From a virus: 40,027 bases of DNA. This document shows positions 29,404 through 36,936 of this stretch, piece by piece. The position numbers and the translations under genes were made by a program. The number at the start of each line of letters is the position of its first letter. The stretch's first letter is position 1. The stretch spans positions 1 to 40,027 of IMG/VR virus record IMGVR_UViG_3300049561_000014, one strand, 5' to 3'. The notes beneath the pieces were generated by a model, which saw nothing but the letters and a program-made list of their open reading frames with translations, had not been told where the DNA came from and made no database searches.

Positions 29404-31254
29404 TTAGAGCTTCGCCCAAACGCCTTGACACTGGACGACACAATATGCTGATGAAGAGCAACCCATAAGGGAAATTCCATCTCCCTTTAGGCTAGTACCT
29501 TTGGTTAGGTTTATATCACCATCCGCCGCGGTATTGAGGCTCACAATAGTCCCAGTCGAAGTAGTGCAGTTACCAATAATTGTGTCGGCATTACCTGCAT
29601 CAGTCGGGGTAATGGTGAGGTCCACGCTCGCATCGGCGCCCACATAAACGAAACGGAATAGGCAACCGGTAGCAGTGCTTGCAGGCGGTAATACGATATT
29701 ATGAGTATCGAGGCCAGCGGAAACAGTAACCATCTTACCGCAGTCCTCAAGCCCTAAGGTCGTCTGACCTGTTATAGCTTTGATCGGCATTTGAAGTCCA
29801 TTGCCGATAATGAGATGTTCGTGACTATCGGTGGTATCGAAAGTTAGCATAGTTGTGGCGCCGGTCGAGCCAAGCACTAAGCCGGTTGCAGAATTATCGG
29901 CTGAGCTATTCAGCAGGATCGAGCTCGCGGCCGTACCAAATGTGAGCGCTCCGGCTGCACCGCTTAGGGTCAAATCATCGGCGAAAGTAACAGTACCGAC
30001 AGCCACACTAAGTGCGAGGGCTCCGGCATAGCCGCTTATCGTCAATTTGCCCGCATTGGTGCCGGTCGAGAGGCGCAATAAGGATGTATTGCCGCTCGAT
30101 CCAATATCCAAGGCGGTAGTATCGCCATCCCCAACGACGATTGATGCGGTGCTATCGGTAAAGGTTATGGCTCCCGCACCTCCTCCCGAGAGGGTCAAAT
30201 CGCCGGTGAGCGTCAGTGGGTCGGTGGCTGAGTAATAATACCGCGCTTGCATGACAGGAGAGATATAGATCCACCCAGAAGTACTTGAAATATATTCAAG
30301 CATCACACCGGCGATCGGTTCATTGGTTCCTTGGGTAGATGATACCGTATCATCGGCTGACGCATAGACAATGGAACCTACCTGCGTTTGCGCCATTCCG
30401 ACCCCGACGAATTTACAGAGAACCTCACCAGAGACTCTAATCCAATAATTCCCACTTGCGCCGCTGGATTTGGTTTCCTGCGCTACACCAACGACGCCAT
30501 GATTACTGGCGCTTGCCTCTGCCGGATGAGCAAGTCCAGTGGAGTCAATCATTACAAGACTTCCAGAATAGATCGTGTGGCTTGCCTTCATGAGATAAGC
30601 CTTAACTGATCCGCCTCCCGCAAAGTTCTTGCATTCTGTGGCCCGCGCGGCCGTAAGTGCGGCATACGCGCTACCTGTAAAGAGTAAAGATAATAGAAAG
30701 GCTATGCCTGCGACTGCACCGGTCAACCCGAGTCGATTCCTAAGTTCCTTGCGAGTTGTTCGATTACCATCTTGGAGTACAGCCATTGGCTCCATAATCA
30801 CTTTGCCATCGGGGGTGATCGTCCGCTCATATTCAACATGATCGACGTTATCGCCGATCGCCTGCATATCGCGGCATCGCTCAGGACTTTGGCCAAAAAT
30901 CTTGGCCAATGAGCGTTCCTCAATGCTTGACTGCGCTCGTTTCAAGATCTGTGCGGGTAGCGTATCTCCAGCACCCGTCAGCCGCTCAATATGGGCAATA
31001 ATCGGTAAATCCTTTAGCCATTTTTCGAGATCATCCGCGTTCATGATTATGGCAGCCTGTTTAAAGCCAAAGAGTGCCGCAGGCGCGATGCGATCGCGGT
31101 ACTGCCCGAGTAATGCTTCTTTGCGTTGATCATCTAAAGCCTTCGCATTAGCTTCAAGTGCAACATTACGCGCATTCGCTGCCGCAAGATCCGCCTTGAG
31201 CTTGTCAACGCCCTCGGCGTCGGCTTGGGCAGCTAAAATCTTTGTTTCCGACAT
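29404..31254 (-). CDS. Internal in-frame product: scaffold onward (lambda Nu3-like start)
   Basis: At codon 308 of the protease gene an ATG (31254, MSETKILAAQ) follows GAGGAG at six bases, the best ribosome site in the region. This is the arrangement of lambda C/Nu3, where the scaffold is made from an internal start in the protease frame. The product would be 616 residues if read to the same stop. A weaker possible start at 30786 (MAVLQDG, GGAG three bases upstream) lies just before the hydrophobic segment and would give a decoration-like protein with its own signal-like N-terminus. Confidence 0.65.
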   Translation of the reverse strand: MSETKILAAQADAEGVDKLKADLAAANARNVALEANAKALDDQRKEALLGQYRDRIAPAALFGFKQAAIIMNADDLEKWLKDLPIIAHIERLTGAGDTLPAQILKRAQSSIEERSLAKIFGQSPERCRDMQAIGDNVDHVEYERTITPDGKVIMEPMAVLQDGNRTTRKELRNRLGLTGAVAGIAFLLSLLFTGSAYAALTAARATECKNFAGGGSVKAYLMKASHTIYSGSLVMIDSTGLAHPAEASASNHGVVGVAQETKSSGASGNYWIRVSGEVLCKFVGVGMAQTQVGSIVYASADDTVSSTQGTNEPIAGVMLEYISSTSGWIYISPVMQARYYYSATDPLTLTGDLTLSGGGAGAITFTDSTASIVVGDGDTTALDIGSSGNTSLLRLSTGTNAGKLTISGYAGALALSVAVGTVTFADDLTLSGAAGALTFGTAASSILLNSSADNSATGLVLGSTGATTMLTFDTTDSHEHLIIGNGLQMPIKAITGQTTLGLEDCGKMVTVSAGLDTHNIVLPPASTATGCLFRFVYVGADASVDLTITPTDAGNADTIIGNCTTSTGTIVSLNTAADGDINLTKGTSLKGDGISLMGCSSSAYCVVQCQGVWAKL

Positions 31255-32175
31255 GGGTTTCTCCTCTAAGGCGCCGACGCTCGGCGCGGTTATCTGACTA
31301 AGACTAGGGGTCGATATAGTGGCTATTGCCGCGTGAGCGGTGGCCGAGCTCGTGATGCTATCGATGAGTCCGCGATGCATAGCCTCTCCGGCAAACCAAA
31401 GCTGGCCGGTCGATACTTTCTGCGCATCGTCTATCGTCATGTGCCTGCCGCGCGCTACCGCCGCGGTAAACATCGTCGCGGCCTCATCTACAATGCGTTG
31501 TTGGTCAGCTAGCTGTGCGGTTGTAAGACTATCGCCAGCTCCGGCGCCCTTGAGCGGGGAGCTCCGCAACACATGCACCTTGATACCGGCTGCCGCGTCC
31601 GCGGCGCTCGCATCCTCGATCACCGAGTAAACACCGATTGAGCCGACCATCGCCGCTTCATTAGAGCTCAACCTCGAGGCTTGCGATCCAATCCAGTATG
31701 CAGCAGAGGCAATCAAATCACTCGCATGGGCGATAGTAGGCTTTAGGCCGGATGCCGCGGCAACATCATCCGCGAGCTCCTGCACTCCAGCGAGCGATCC
31801 CCCGGGTGAGTCGATATCGAGAGAGATAGATTTTACCGCATCATCCTCGACGGCTGCACCAAGGGCGCGCTGTATCGCGAGCGTGCTTGTGGCTGGCATG
31901 CCGAGCAGATCAAAGATGCAGGGTACTTCCTTGAGTATCACACCGGACACACTGATATGTGCAACGCCGTCTCGCAGATCATAGAGCGGCCGGTCGGTGT
32001 TAGACCGCGCTCCCGCTTTTGGCCTTGCAGCAGTTGCTTCTTGAGCAGCTTTCAGCGTATCCGCTGGTATTTTTTCGAGCGCCAGGGCGATAGAATCGGC
32101 GAGGGCTTGCAGTTGTATCGGGTCCATAGCCCATTGGCGGGACGTTAAATAGCTGATAACTGCTCGCGAATTCAT
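29404..32175 (-). CDS. Head maturation protease / scaffold / decoration-like polyprotein
   Basis: 923 residues. Residues of about 60-290 are an S49 (SppA/lambda gpC-type) protease: DSPGG at 122-126, nucleophile Ser157 in ASAAYW, and Lys209 in SPLKG, 52 residues apart as in lambda gpC (S166/K218, from memory). About 308-470 is a helical scaffold. Residues 484-504 are a signal-peptide-like hydrophobic segment ending GSAYA. About 508-640 resembles DUF2190-type capsid cement proteins (VMIDSTGLAHPA, GVVGVAQET). The last 280 residues are Ser/Thr/Gly beta repeats like fibre stalks. The start overlaps the portal stop as ATGA. A cement/fibre module fused to the protease is unusual. Confidence 0.8.
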   Translation of the reverse strand: MNSRAVISYLTSRQWAMDPIQLQALADSIALALEKIPADTLKAAQEATAARPKAGARSNTDRPLYDLRDGVAHISVSGVILKEVPCIFDLLGMPATSTLAIQRALGAAVEDDAVKSISLDIDSPGGSLAGVQELADDVAAASGLKPTIAHASDLIASAAYWIGSQASRLSSNEAAMVGSIGVYSVIEDASAADAAAGIKVHVLRSSPLKGAGAGDSLTTAQLADQQRIVDEAATMFTAAVARGRHMTIDDAQKVSTGQLWFAGEAMHRGLIDSITSSATAHAAIATISTPSLSQITAPSVGALEEKPMSETKILAAQADAEGVDKLKADLAAANARNVALEANAKALDDQRKEALLGQYRDRIAPAALFGFKQAAIIMNADDLEKWLKDLPIIAHIERLTGAGDTLPAQILKRAQSSIEERSLAKIFGQSPERCRDMQAIGDNVDHVEYERTITPDGKVIMEPMAVLQDGNRTTRKELRNRLGLTGAVAGIAFLLSLLFTGSAYAALTAARATECKNFAGGGSVKAYLMKASHTIYSGSLVMIDSTGLAHPAEASASNHGVVGVAQETKSSGASGNYWIRVSGEVLCKFVGVGMAQTQVGSIVYASADDTVSSTQGTNEPIAGVMLEYISSTSGWIYISPVMQARYYYSATDPLTLTGDLTLSGGGAGAITFTDSTASIVVGDGDTTALDIGSSGNTSLLRLSTGTNAGKLTISGYAGALALSVAVGTVTFADDLTLSGAAGALTFGTAASSILLNSSADNSATGLVLGSTGATTMLTFDTTDSHEHLIIGNGLQMPIKAITGQTTLGLEDCGKMVTVSAGLDTHNIVLPPASTATGCLFRFVYVGADASVDLTITPTDAGNADTIIGNCTTSTGTIVSLNTAADGDINLTKGTSLKGDGISLMGCSSSAYCVVQCQGVWAKL

Positions 32176-33674
32176 GCGGCTTGCTCCTCGCCTTGGTTTT
32201 CGTTCATTGGCATCGATTCAGCCGGGTGTTCCTGGTTGCGTTGCTCGCGCGTTGGAAGTATCGGGGTCGGTACGCGCGCGGGCAGCTCGGTGTCAGGATC
32301 GAAGTCATCAAACTCTAGGGCTTCGCGGATAGCGTTTTCCGTGCGGCCGTCACGCCGCACAAGCCCAACGTTCGCCGCGTTAATCATGAGCGGGATACGA
32401 TCGGCCCAGTTAGCAGTTGGTAAATTGCGAACGACCAAGGTTGGTATATTTACGGCATCGCCATAATTGAGCTGCACGATCCGCTTTACTGGCGACCACC
32501 CATCATAGCCAAGGTTCCAGCCCGCGGCGATGAACCGTGCATGCGCGAGCTCTGCGAGATGATATTTACCTTGCTGAGTCGAACCCAAAGCATAAGATCC
32601 GCTCTTGCCGGTGAGTCCCAAGAGCATAAATGCCGCCGAGACGTTAAAGGCGATATCTTGATTGCACTGCGAAATAGCGGCCTCAATATTACTGCCATCA
32701 CTGATCGTCGCCCCCTCCCATTTGAAGGTCCAACCATTATCAAGTACAAGATAACCGCGGGCATTCGCGCGCATCTCTTCAAGTATTTTCTCTACGGCGT
32801 CAATATCATCATCTGTTGCAACCTCGGGAGCGATTGCAACCGGTACTGGTAATGCGAGGCGCTCATGCTTCATCGCAGCAAGCGTTTGAAACGCCATCTT
32901 CATCTTCCATGGGGCGTAGGCACTGCGCAGGATCGCGAAGCCCTCGAAGTTGGCACCGTCTTGATCCCAAGTCCAACGAAGCAACCGGTCTACAGGGATA
33001 GTCGGCCATCCGAGTTGCTCGGCATCAGAGCCATATAATTGCTGCACAATGCCAGCGATTTGAGAGGTCGATGTTTTAGATTGCAGCCATTGATAAACAG
33101 TCCAGCCGGGTACCTGATATATTCCCGTGGGCACGATTCCGCTACCGCCCCCGGGGTGCAGTGGGAATCTATCGGCCGGGATCGAACGGCTCTCGTCGGT
33201 CATCTCCGCGAGTGCAAAGCCGTTCATGCCATAATCTAAGATGATCCGCTTGGTGGCTTCGTGCCAGAGCAGACTATCTATGAGGCACCAAGTCATAAAG
33301 TCGGCGACCTCGCGGTCAATGGCGCTCGAGCTAGCGGGCTTGAAGCGCCATGTGCCAGCAAGCAGCGGCTCATATACATCGGCAAGAGATTGCCGTACGT
33401 GTAAATCCTTCATCATTTTTTGCGCAATGCCAGGCGTCCCAGGGCGGCCATACCATTTTGATCCGCGCAGCTCGGGATTCTGATCGATTGATTCAATGAA
33501 ACCTGAAGTGATTCGCGTTCCGGAACCACTTAATCGCTTACCGCGCTCTGCCCGCGCCATCCTCGAGTTGGCCGCGGCGGCCATAGCTATCCCGGTACCG
33601 ACTTGTGGGGCCAAAGAGGCAGGCCCCACAAGATTACCACCAACCAAGGCAAGCAATGCCGTGCTCCATACCAT
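32172..33674 (-). CDS. Portal protein, Mu gp29-like (DUF935)
   Basis: 500 residues, the usual size. GIAQKMMKDLHVRQSLADV near residue 85 and the central WTWDQDGANFEGFAILRSAY block, followed by WKMKMAFQ, are typical of the Mu-type portal family, as is a long C-terminal helical part. The dodecamer forms the DNA entry vertex. The start is uncertain: the first 30 residues are hydrophobic, lack a ribosome site and contain a strong hairpin (33605-33629). An internal ATG at residue 31 or 39 may be the real one. Confidence 0.8.
   Translation of the reverse strand: MVWSTALLALVGGNLVGPASLAPQVGTGIAMAAAANSRMARAERGKRLSGSGTRITSGFIESIDQNPELRGSKWYGRPGTPGIAQKMMKDLHVRQSLADVYEPLLAGTWRFKPASSSAIDREVADFMTWCLIDSLLWHEATKRIILDYGMNGFALAEMTDESRSIPADRFPLHPGGGSGIVPTGIYQVPGWTVYQWLQSKTSTSQIAGIVQQLYGSDAEQLGWPTIPVDRLLRWTWDQDGANFEGFAILRSAYAPWKMKMAFQTLAAMKHERLALPVPVAIAPEVATDDDIDAVEKILEEMRANARGYLVLDNGWTFKWEGATISDGSNIEAAISQCNQDIAFNVSAAFMLLGLTGKSGSYALGSTQQGKYHLAELAHARFIAAGWNLGYDGWSPVKRIVQLNYGDAVNIPTLVVRNLPTANWADRIPLMINAANVGLVRRDGRTENAIREALEFDDFDPDTELPARVPTPILPTREQRNQEHPAESMPMNENQGEEQAA
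33605..33629. other. Perfect 8-bp hairpin at the start of the portal gene
   Basis: GTGGGGCC (33605-33612) and GGCCCCAC (33622-33629) are exact complements around a nine-base loop. In the minus-strand mRNA this would be a very stable stem within the first codons of the portal frame. It could be a remnant terminator or attenuator between the HTH gene and the head genes, which would favour a portal start downstream of it. There is no clean T-run. Confidence 0.5.
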
Positions 33675-33706
33675 CGGCTATCGTTGTCATATATTTTGGT
33701 ATTAAA

Positions 33707-33733
33707 AGTAAAGATAATCTTGCTAACTTTACT
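33707..33733. promoter_or_regulatory. Inverted repeat AGTAAAG-n13-CTTTACT, candidate operator
   Basis: Perfect 7-bp arms (33707-33713 and 33727-33733) flank a 13-bp A/T-rich spacer in the 62-base gap between the MerR-like HTH gene and the portal gene. A 20-bp centre-to-centre arm spacing is suitable for a dimeric MerR-type regulator. The gap is A/T-rich and could hold a promoter for the head genes, although no convincing -35/-10 pair is seen on the minus strand. Confidence 0.4.
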
Positions 33734-33736
33734 AAA

Positions 33737-33946
33737 CTATTCGATTATGCGCCGCTTATCGCGCCAGGCGTTTGGATCTTGGAGTATCTCATTGACAACC
33801 ATCCGTTGTAAGTAATAATGTCCAGTAATATCTTGCCGCGCCAGAATACGGCCCTCTCTACACCAACGATACATGGTATCAATTCTTACTCCCAACAATT
33901 TCGCTGCATACCTAGCTCTTATTTCTCCGATGCGAGGTAGCGGCAT
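33737..33946 (-). CDS. MerR/excisionase-type HTH protein
   Basis: 69 residues. ARYAAKLLGVRIDTMYRWC is the helix-turn-helix, followed by REGRILARQDITGHYYL, the winged turn of MerR-like and excisionase (HTH_17) proteins. There is no integrase, so an excisionase role is unlikely. A DNA-binding role in late regulation or packaging is more likely. It sits seven bases after the large terminase gene, where some phages keep small packaging factors. Confidence 0.7.
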   Translation of the reverse strand: MPLPRIGEIRARYAAKLLGVRIDTMYRWCREGRILARQDITGHYYLQRMVVNEILQDPNAWRDKRRIIE

Positions 33947-33953
33947 TATGATC

Positions 33954-35747
33954 TCACCAGCTATTCTCGCCCAGCCGTCCGAAAATATTTGACGATCTGC
34001 GATCGGTTGTATGTTCTATTGGCACCGAGCTTTTTATGGTCGATGTCCGGCGCATGCGCTCCGCAATTGACGAACCTGCACGAGCATGCATTTGTAACTT
34101 CGCGATCATCCAACAACAACAGGCGATACTCTGCGTAATGTCCTTGTGCATAATACGCCGATTACGATCTGCTATCGTCGCCTTGCGGTCACTACTCTTG
34201 GGGGTCGCCCGCATCAATCCCTTAAACTCTTCTAGGATTTCAGTGCTCTGCTGCATGCGAATAGTCTGCCCTTCGATGCGACTCAGAAATAGATCCCACC
34301 CTATATCCGCAGCATCATGGTCCTGCTTCCACCCTCGTAACTTTCGCCGCCATTCGCCGGTATTTTTACGCAGCTCGCGGAGCATAATCGCAGGCCAGAG
34401 ATAGTCAGGGTTATCATTGGCTACCGCCGCCTTTAGATCGACTTGAAAATCAACAAGGTGGGTGTAAAGCGGCAGCACGGTTTCAAGGGCTCGCTTCACT
34501 TCTTGATCGGGAACCTTGCGCGTGCCAGCACAACGGCCATGCCCCGGCCACCAAAATTCTAGGTAGCTAATATAAACGCGCTGCCATGGCACCTCACAAT
34601 CAGGCTCCTCGGCCAAGATCACGAACGAGGTTTTTTCAACACTCATGCTTGTATCGAGAAACCCAACGCACGGGTGGGACGTGCCCTCTTCGTTGTGGAG
34701 GCTCGCGTCCATTGCTTGCTTAACGCTCGCTATACTGATCACGTCCTCACCCTTCCTCGTCCACTGATTCCCAAATTCTGCCGCCATATAATGGCGTGTC
34801 GATGGCAGCTTACCAAAAACACTCTCTAGGGCTCCAGATACTTTCGCGCTCTTGCGCGGATTGAGCGAACGGCCCCATTTCTCGCTAGTGAACAGGTGAT
34901 AATTGGGGTGTGGGTTGGCCCCAAGCTCTTCAACGAGCTCATAGAGCCAGTCCTTTTCGGTGCCTCCAAGTATGCCCGCGGCGCTTGCCATGATAATACG
35001 TGGCCACCATTCGCCAAGCCGCTCGCCACACGTCGAGCATTTTACCGGTATCTTACCGGCCATCATCTCTAGCTCTTCAGGGGTAAGTTGCACGTGGCCA
35101 TTTGGGCATTCATAACCATGCATGGCGTTGACGCTGGGCAATAATGCGATCACGGTACGGGCCTCGATGTCTCGAGCTTCATCAATAAGTATATGCGTGC
35201 GGCGCCGTCCGGTAATGCTACCGTGGCTCGCGGCGAGCACCTCCATACGGCTTCGTGTTTTGGGCACCAAGATCTGCGGTGGTGTGCCATATACCTCGCA
35301 GCGAGAGCGCAGGGCTGGCGCCTGCTTGATCGCTTCATTCCACGTCTCTTCGAAAATCTGCGCACCCTGATCCTCGGATGACCATAGCGCGGCAATGCTT
35401 TTGTTGCGCCCCTTGAATATCGTTGCGAGTGAGTACCCCATGAGATTAAACGTCTTACCGTCACCGCGATCGAGATTGAGTATCGTGACCAAGATTGGCT
35501 CAGCGACTAGTCCGCCACATTCGCACCTAGTTGTAGGATTGTCCGCCGGATGCTCAATGATCTCACCCGCATGCCCCAAGCAATCCTTGCAATGGTCAGC
35601 ATCATCGCGGCGCCAAAGCTTGAAACCATCGGCGGGAAGCCAAAATTCTGACTCAACCCATTCACGGCCCTTGAGCGACCAAGGCACGCCCTCTTTATTT
35701 TTAATATATTTTTTTGCGAATGCTATTTTGTCGGCGAGGGTCGGCAT
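33954..35747 (-). CDS. Terminase large subunit with zinc-ribbon insertions
   Basis: 597 residues. The ATPase has Walker A DRGDGKT (93-99) and Walker B HILIDEARD with Asp189-Glu190. The nuclease begins at VGFLDTSMSVEKTSF with Asp365. Two cysteine clusters are added: C53/C56 with C75/C77 before Walker A, and C214/His218 with C237/C240 after Walker B. The second lies where gpA-type terminases carry a zinc site. The motor pumps DNA into the head and cuts it. The packaging type (cos or headful) cannot be deduced. Confidence 0.85.
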   Translation of the reverse strand: MPTLADKIAFAKKYIKNKEGVPWSLKGREWVESEFWLPADGFKLWRRDDADHCKDCLGHAGEIIEHPADNPTTRCECGGLVAEPILVTILNLDRGDGKTFNLMGYSLATIFKGRNKSIAALWSSEDQGAQIFEETWNEAIKQAPALRSRCEVYGTPPQILVPKTRSRMEVLAASHGSITGRRRTHILIDEARDIEARTVIALLPSVNAMHGYECPNGHVQLTPEELEMMAGKIPVKCSTCGERLGEWWPRIIMASAAGILGGTEKDWLYELVEELGANPHPNYHLFTSEKWGRSLNPRKSAKVSGALESVFGKLPSTRHYMAAEFGNQWTRKGEDVISIASVKQAMDASLHNEEGTSHPCVGFLDTSMSVEKTSFVILAEEPDCEVPWQRVYISYLEFWWPGHGRCAGTRKVPDQEVKRALETVLPLYTHLVDFQVDLKAAVANDNPDYLWPAIMLRELRKNTGEWRRKLRGWKQDHDAADIGWDLFLSRIEGQTIRMQQSTEILEEFKGLMRATPKSSDRKATIADRNRRIMHKDITQSIACCCWMIAKLQMHARAGSSIAERMRRTSTIKSSVPIEHTTDRRSSNIFGRLGENSW

Positions 35748-35750
35748 CCG

Positions 35751-36074
35751 CTAGAACTCCGTGTCATCTTCCTTCACGCGCTCAGTCACGCGCAGCATTT
35801 CAAGCCATTTGCGGTATTGGCTGCTAGCGGCGATGAGCGCCTTCTCCTCATCCACCGTACGCGCCCTGCCATCGAGCTCACGCAACTGGCGAGAGAGCTC
35901 GGTCGCACGCACAGCGGCGAGATGTTTCGCAGTTTGATTCAAGAGCGGGCTACCAATTTCGAGTTGATTGCAATGTTCTTTGTCCCCGCGGGTCCATTTG
36001 GAGGAGCGGGGCGCCTTCGTGCATCGCGCATATTTACCGCGCCTCTTGCGCTCCTGTCCATCACCAGTCGGCAT
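35751..36074 (-). CDS. Putative terminase small subunit
   Basis: 107 residues, ending four bases before the large terminase. A basic N-terminus (ERKRRGKYARC) is followed by a helical domain with charged repeats (HLAAVRATELSRQLRELDGR, then KALIAASSQYRKWLEML). Small terminases bind the packaging site through an N-terminal helical domain and oligomerise through helices. The position is standard, but I see no clear HTH, so this is a positional call. Confidence 0.5.
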   Translation of the reverse strand: MPTGDGQERKRRGKYARCTKAPRSSKWTRGDKEHCNQLEIGSPLLNQTAKHLAAVRATELSRQLRELDGRARTVDEEKALIAASSQYRKWLEMLRVTERVKEDDTEF

Positions 36075-36415
36075 GCCTTACCTCGAAATCCCTAGAAAAC
36101 AGCATTATTGCGAGCTGAGCCTAACTCCTCACAGGGTAGGTCCTCGGGTAATTTTGACCGGGTAGTATGGCTTATCATCGCGAGACCATAGGTCTTTACA
36201 TCTATCTCGCTGCCCACTGAGCTTCGACCTTCGATCTCGGCCGCTATCAGCGTTGTAGCGCCACCCGCGCATGGGTCTACCACTAGCTGCCCGGGCTTAG
36301 AATAATCGCGTATGATAGCCTGCATGAGCCATAGGGGCTTAGCACCAGTCGTGATACGCTTACTGCGGTCATGGGCGTTCTCACCCTTGTCGAAGTTCTG
36401 CCCGACATAGGCACC

Positions 36416-36478
36416 GGTATGTTTTATATATCTTGCTATGCAAAGTTTGCGTACCAGTATGCAAAGTTTGCGTACCAG
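36416..36478 (-). promoter_or_regulatory. Putative late promoter with tandem 21-bp dyad repeats
   Basis: Two exact 21-bp copies (36437-36457 and 36458-36478), each centred on the dyad GCAAA-G-TTTGC, are followed leftward by A/T-rich GATATATAAAAC (about 36432-36421). The repeat length equals two helical turns, so bound proteins would sit on the same face. This is the layout of an activator-dependent promoter lacking a good -35. It lies upstream of terminase and all virion genes on the minus strand. The activator is unknown. Confidence 0.45.
36437..36478. repeat. Tandem 21-bp direct repeat, two copies
   Basis: The unit TATGCAAAGTTTGCGTACCA (plus a final G) occurs twice without mismatch. Each copy holds a perfect 11-bp palindrome, GCAAAGTTTGC (36440-36450 and 36461-36471). 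There is no third good copy. It occupies what used to be, or replaced, the 5' part of the methylase gene. Confidence 0.95.
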
Positions 36479-36633
36479 CACGCAATATTGGGTAGTTAGA
36501 TGTATGCAATTTTTTCTCCTTGACAGGTTTGGCATTATGTGGCCCTTCTTTCTCCCACCTCTGGCGTGGGGAGGGGCGAGGACGTGCCCTGCCGTTGCTA
36601 GTTCGCTCTCCGAGTGGCAGCGAGTGATAAGGA

Positions 36634-36936
36634 TTATCTCTCGATGGCATCACTACTCTCATCGCTATGGATATCCAGTAGACGTTTGCCTAATGCGATA
36701 TCATTAGCCTTGATAGCATCCTTGATTGCCTCGGGTGTAGTTAATATCACTGACTCATACCCCAACCGCGGGTAAACTTCTTGCGGTGTCTCTCGGTACC
36801 CGCACTTGTTACACTGATAGACGACCTGGAAGAGCGGCGGCGGCACATACTTCTCGGTTGAAACCATTTCCCCACCGCAATCGCACATCAGGTGCTCAAT
36901 GTAGACTCGGGCGGGCTCACGGGTGATGTGGGTCAT
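36634..36936 (-). CDS. 100-residue zinc-ribbon protein
   Basis: The ATG at 36936 overlaps the upstream stop as ATGA. HLMCDCGGEM and, about 26 residues on, VYQCNKCGYRE form a typical zinc ribbon at residues 18-48. The rest is helical and acidic. It could be a nucleic-acid-binding or adaptor protein. It is the last intact gene before the repeat region, so a link with the putative late promoter is conceivable but unproven. Confidence 0.65.
   Translation of the reverse strand: MTHITREPARVYIEHLMCDCGGEMVSTEKYVPPPLFQVVYQCNKCGYRETPQEVYPRLGYESVILTTPEAIKDAIKANDIALGKRLLDIHSDESSDAIER

Larger units (their letters stand above)
36092..36535 (-). pseudogene. DNA methylase remnant (C-terminal half only)
   Basis: The last 110 codons encode a recognisable piece of an N4/N6-type DNA methylase: AYVGQNFDKGENAHDRSKRI, GAKPLWLMQAII, PGQLVVDPCAGGATTLIAA (AdoMet motif I) and GSEIDVKTYGLA. 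The half that carries the catalytic DPPY-type motif should precede it and is missing. Instead the frame runs into two 21-bp tandem repeats (translated LVRKLCI twice) and unrelated sequence. The start at 36535 is nominal. It is probably a broken gene whose upstream DNA now serves as a control region, unless a short protein is still made. Confidence 0.65.

Noticed and set aside
33737-33946. Excisionase of a temperate phage
   Set aside because: No integrase, attachment site or repressor is present. The HTH type alone does not show lysogeny.
36437-36478. CRISPR-like array
   Set aside because: There are only two directly abutting copies with no spacers and no cas genes. It is a tandem repeat with a dyad.
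36381-36662. Alternative 93-residue minus-strand ORF over the methylase repeats
   Set aside because: It has a repetitive translation due to the 21-bp repeats, no similarity, and it ends inside the methylase remnant. It is likely a shadow.
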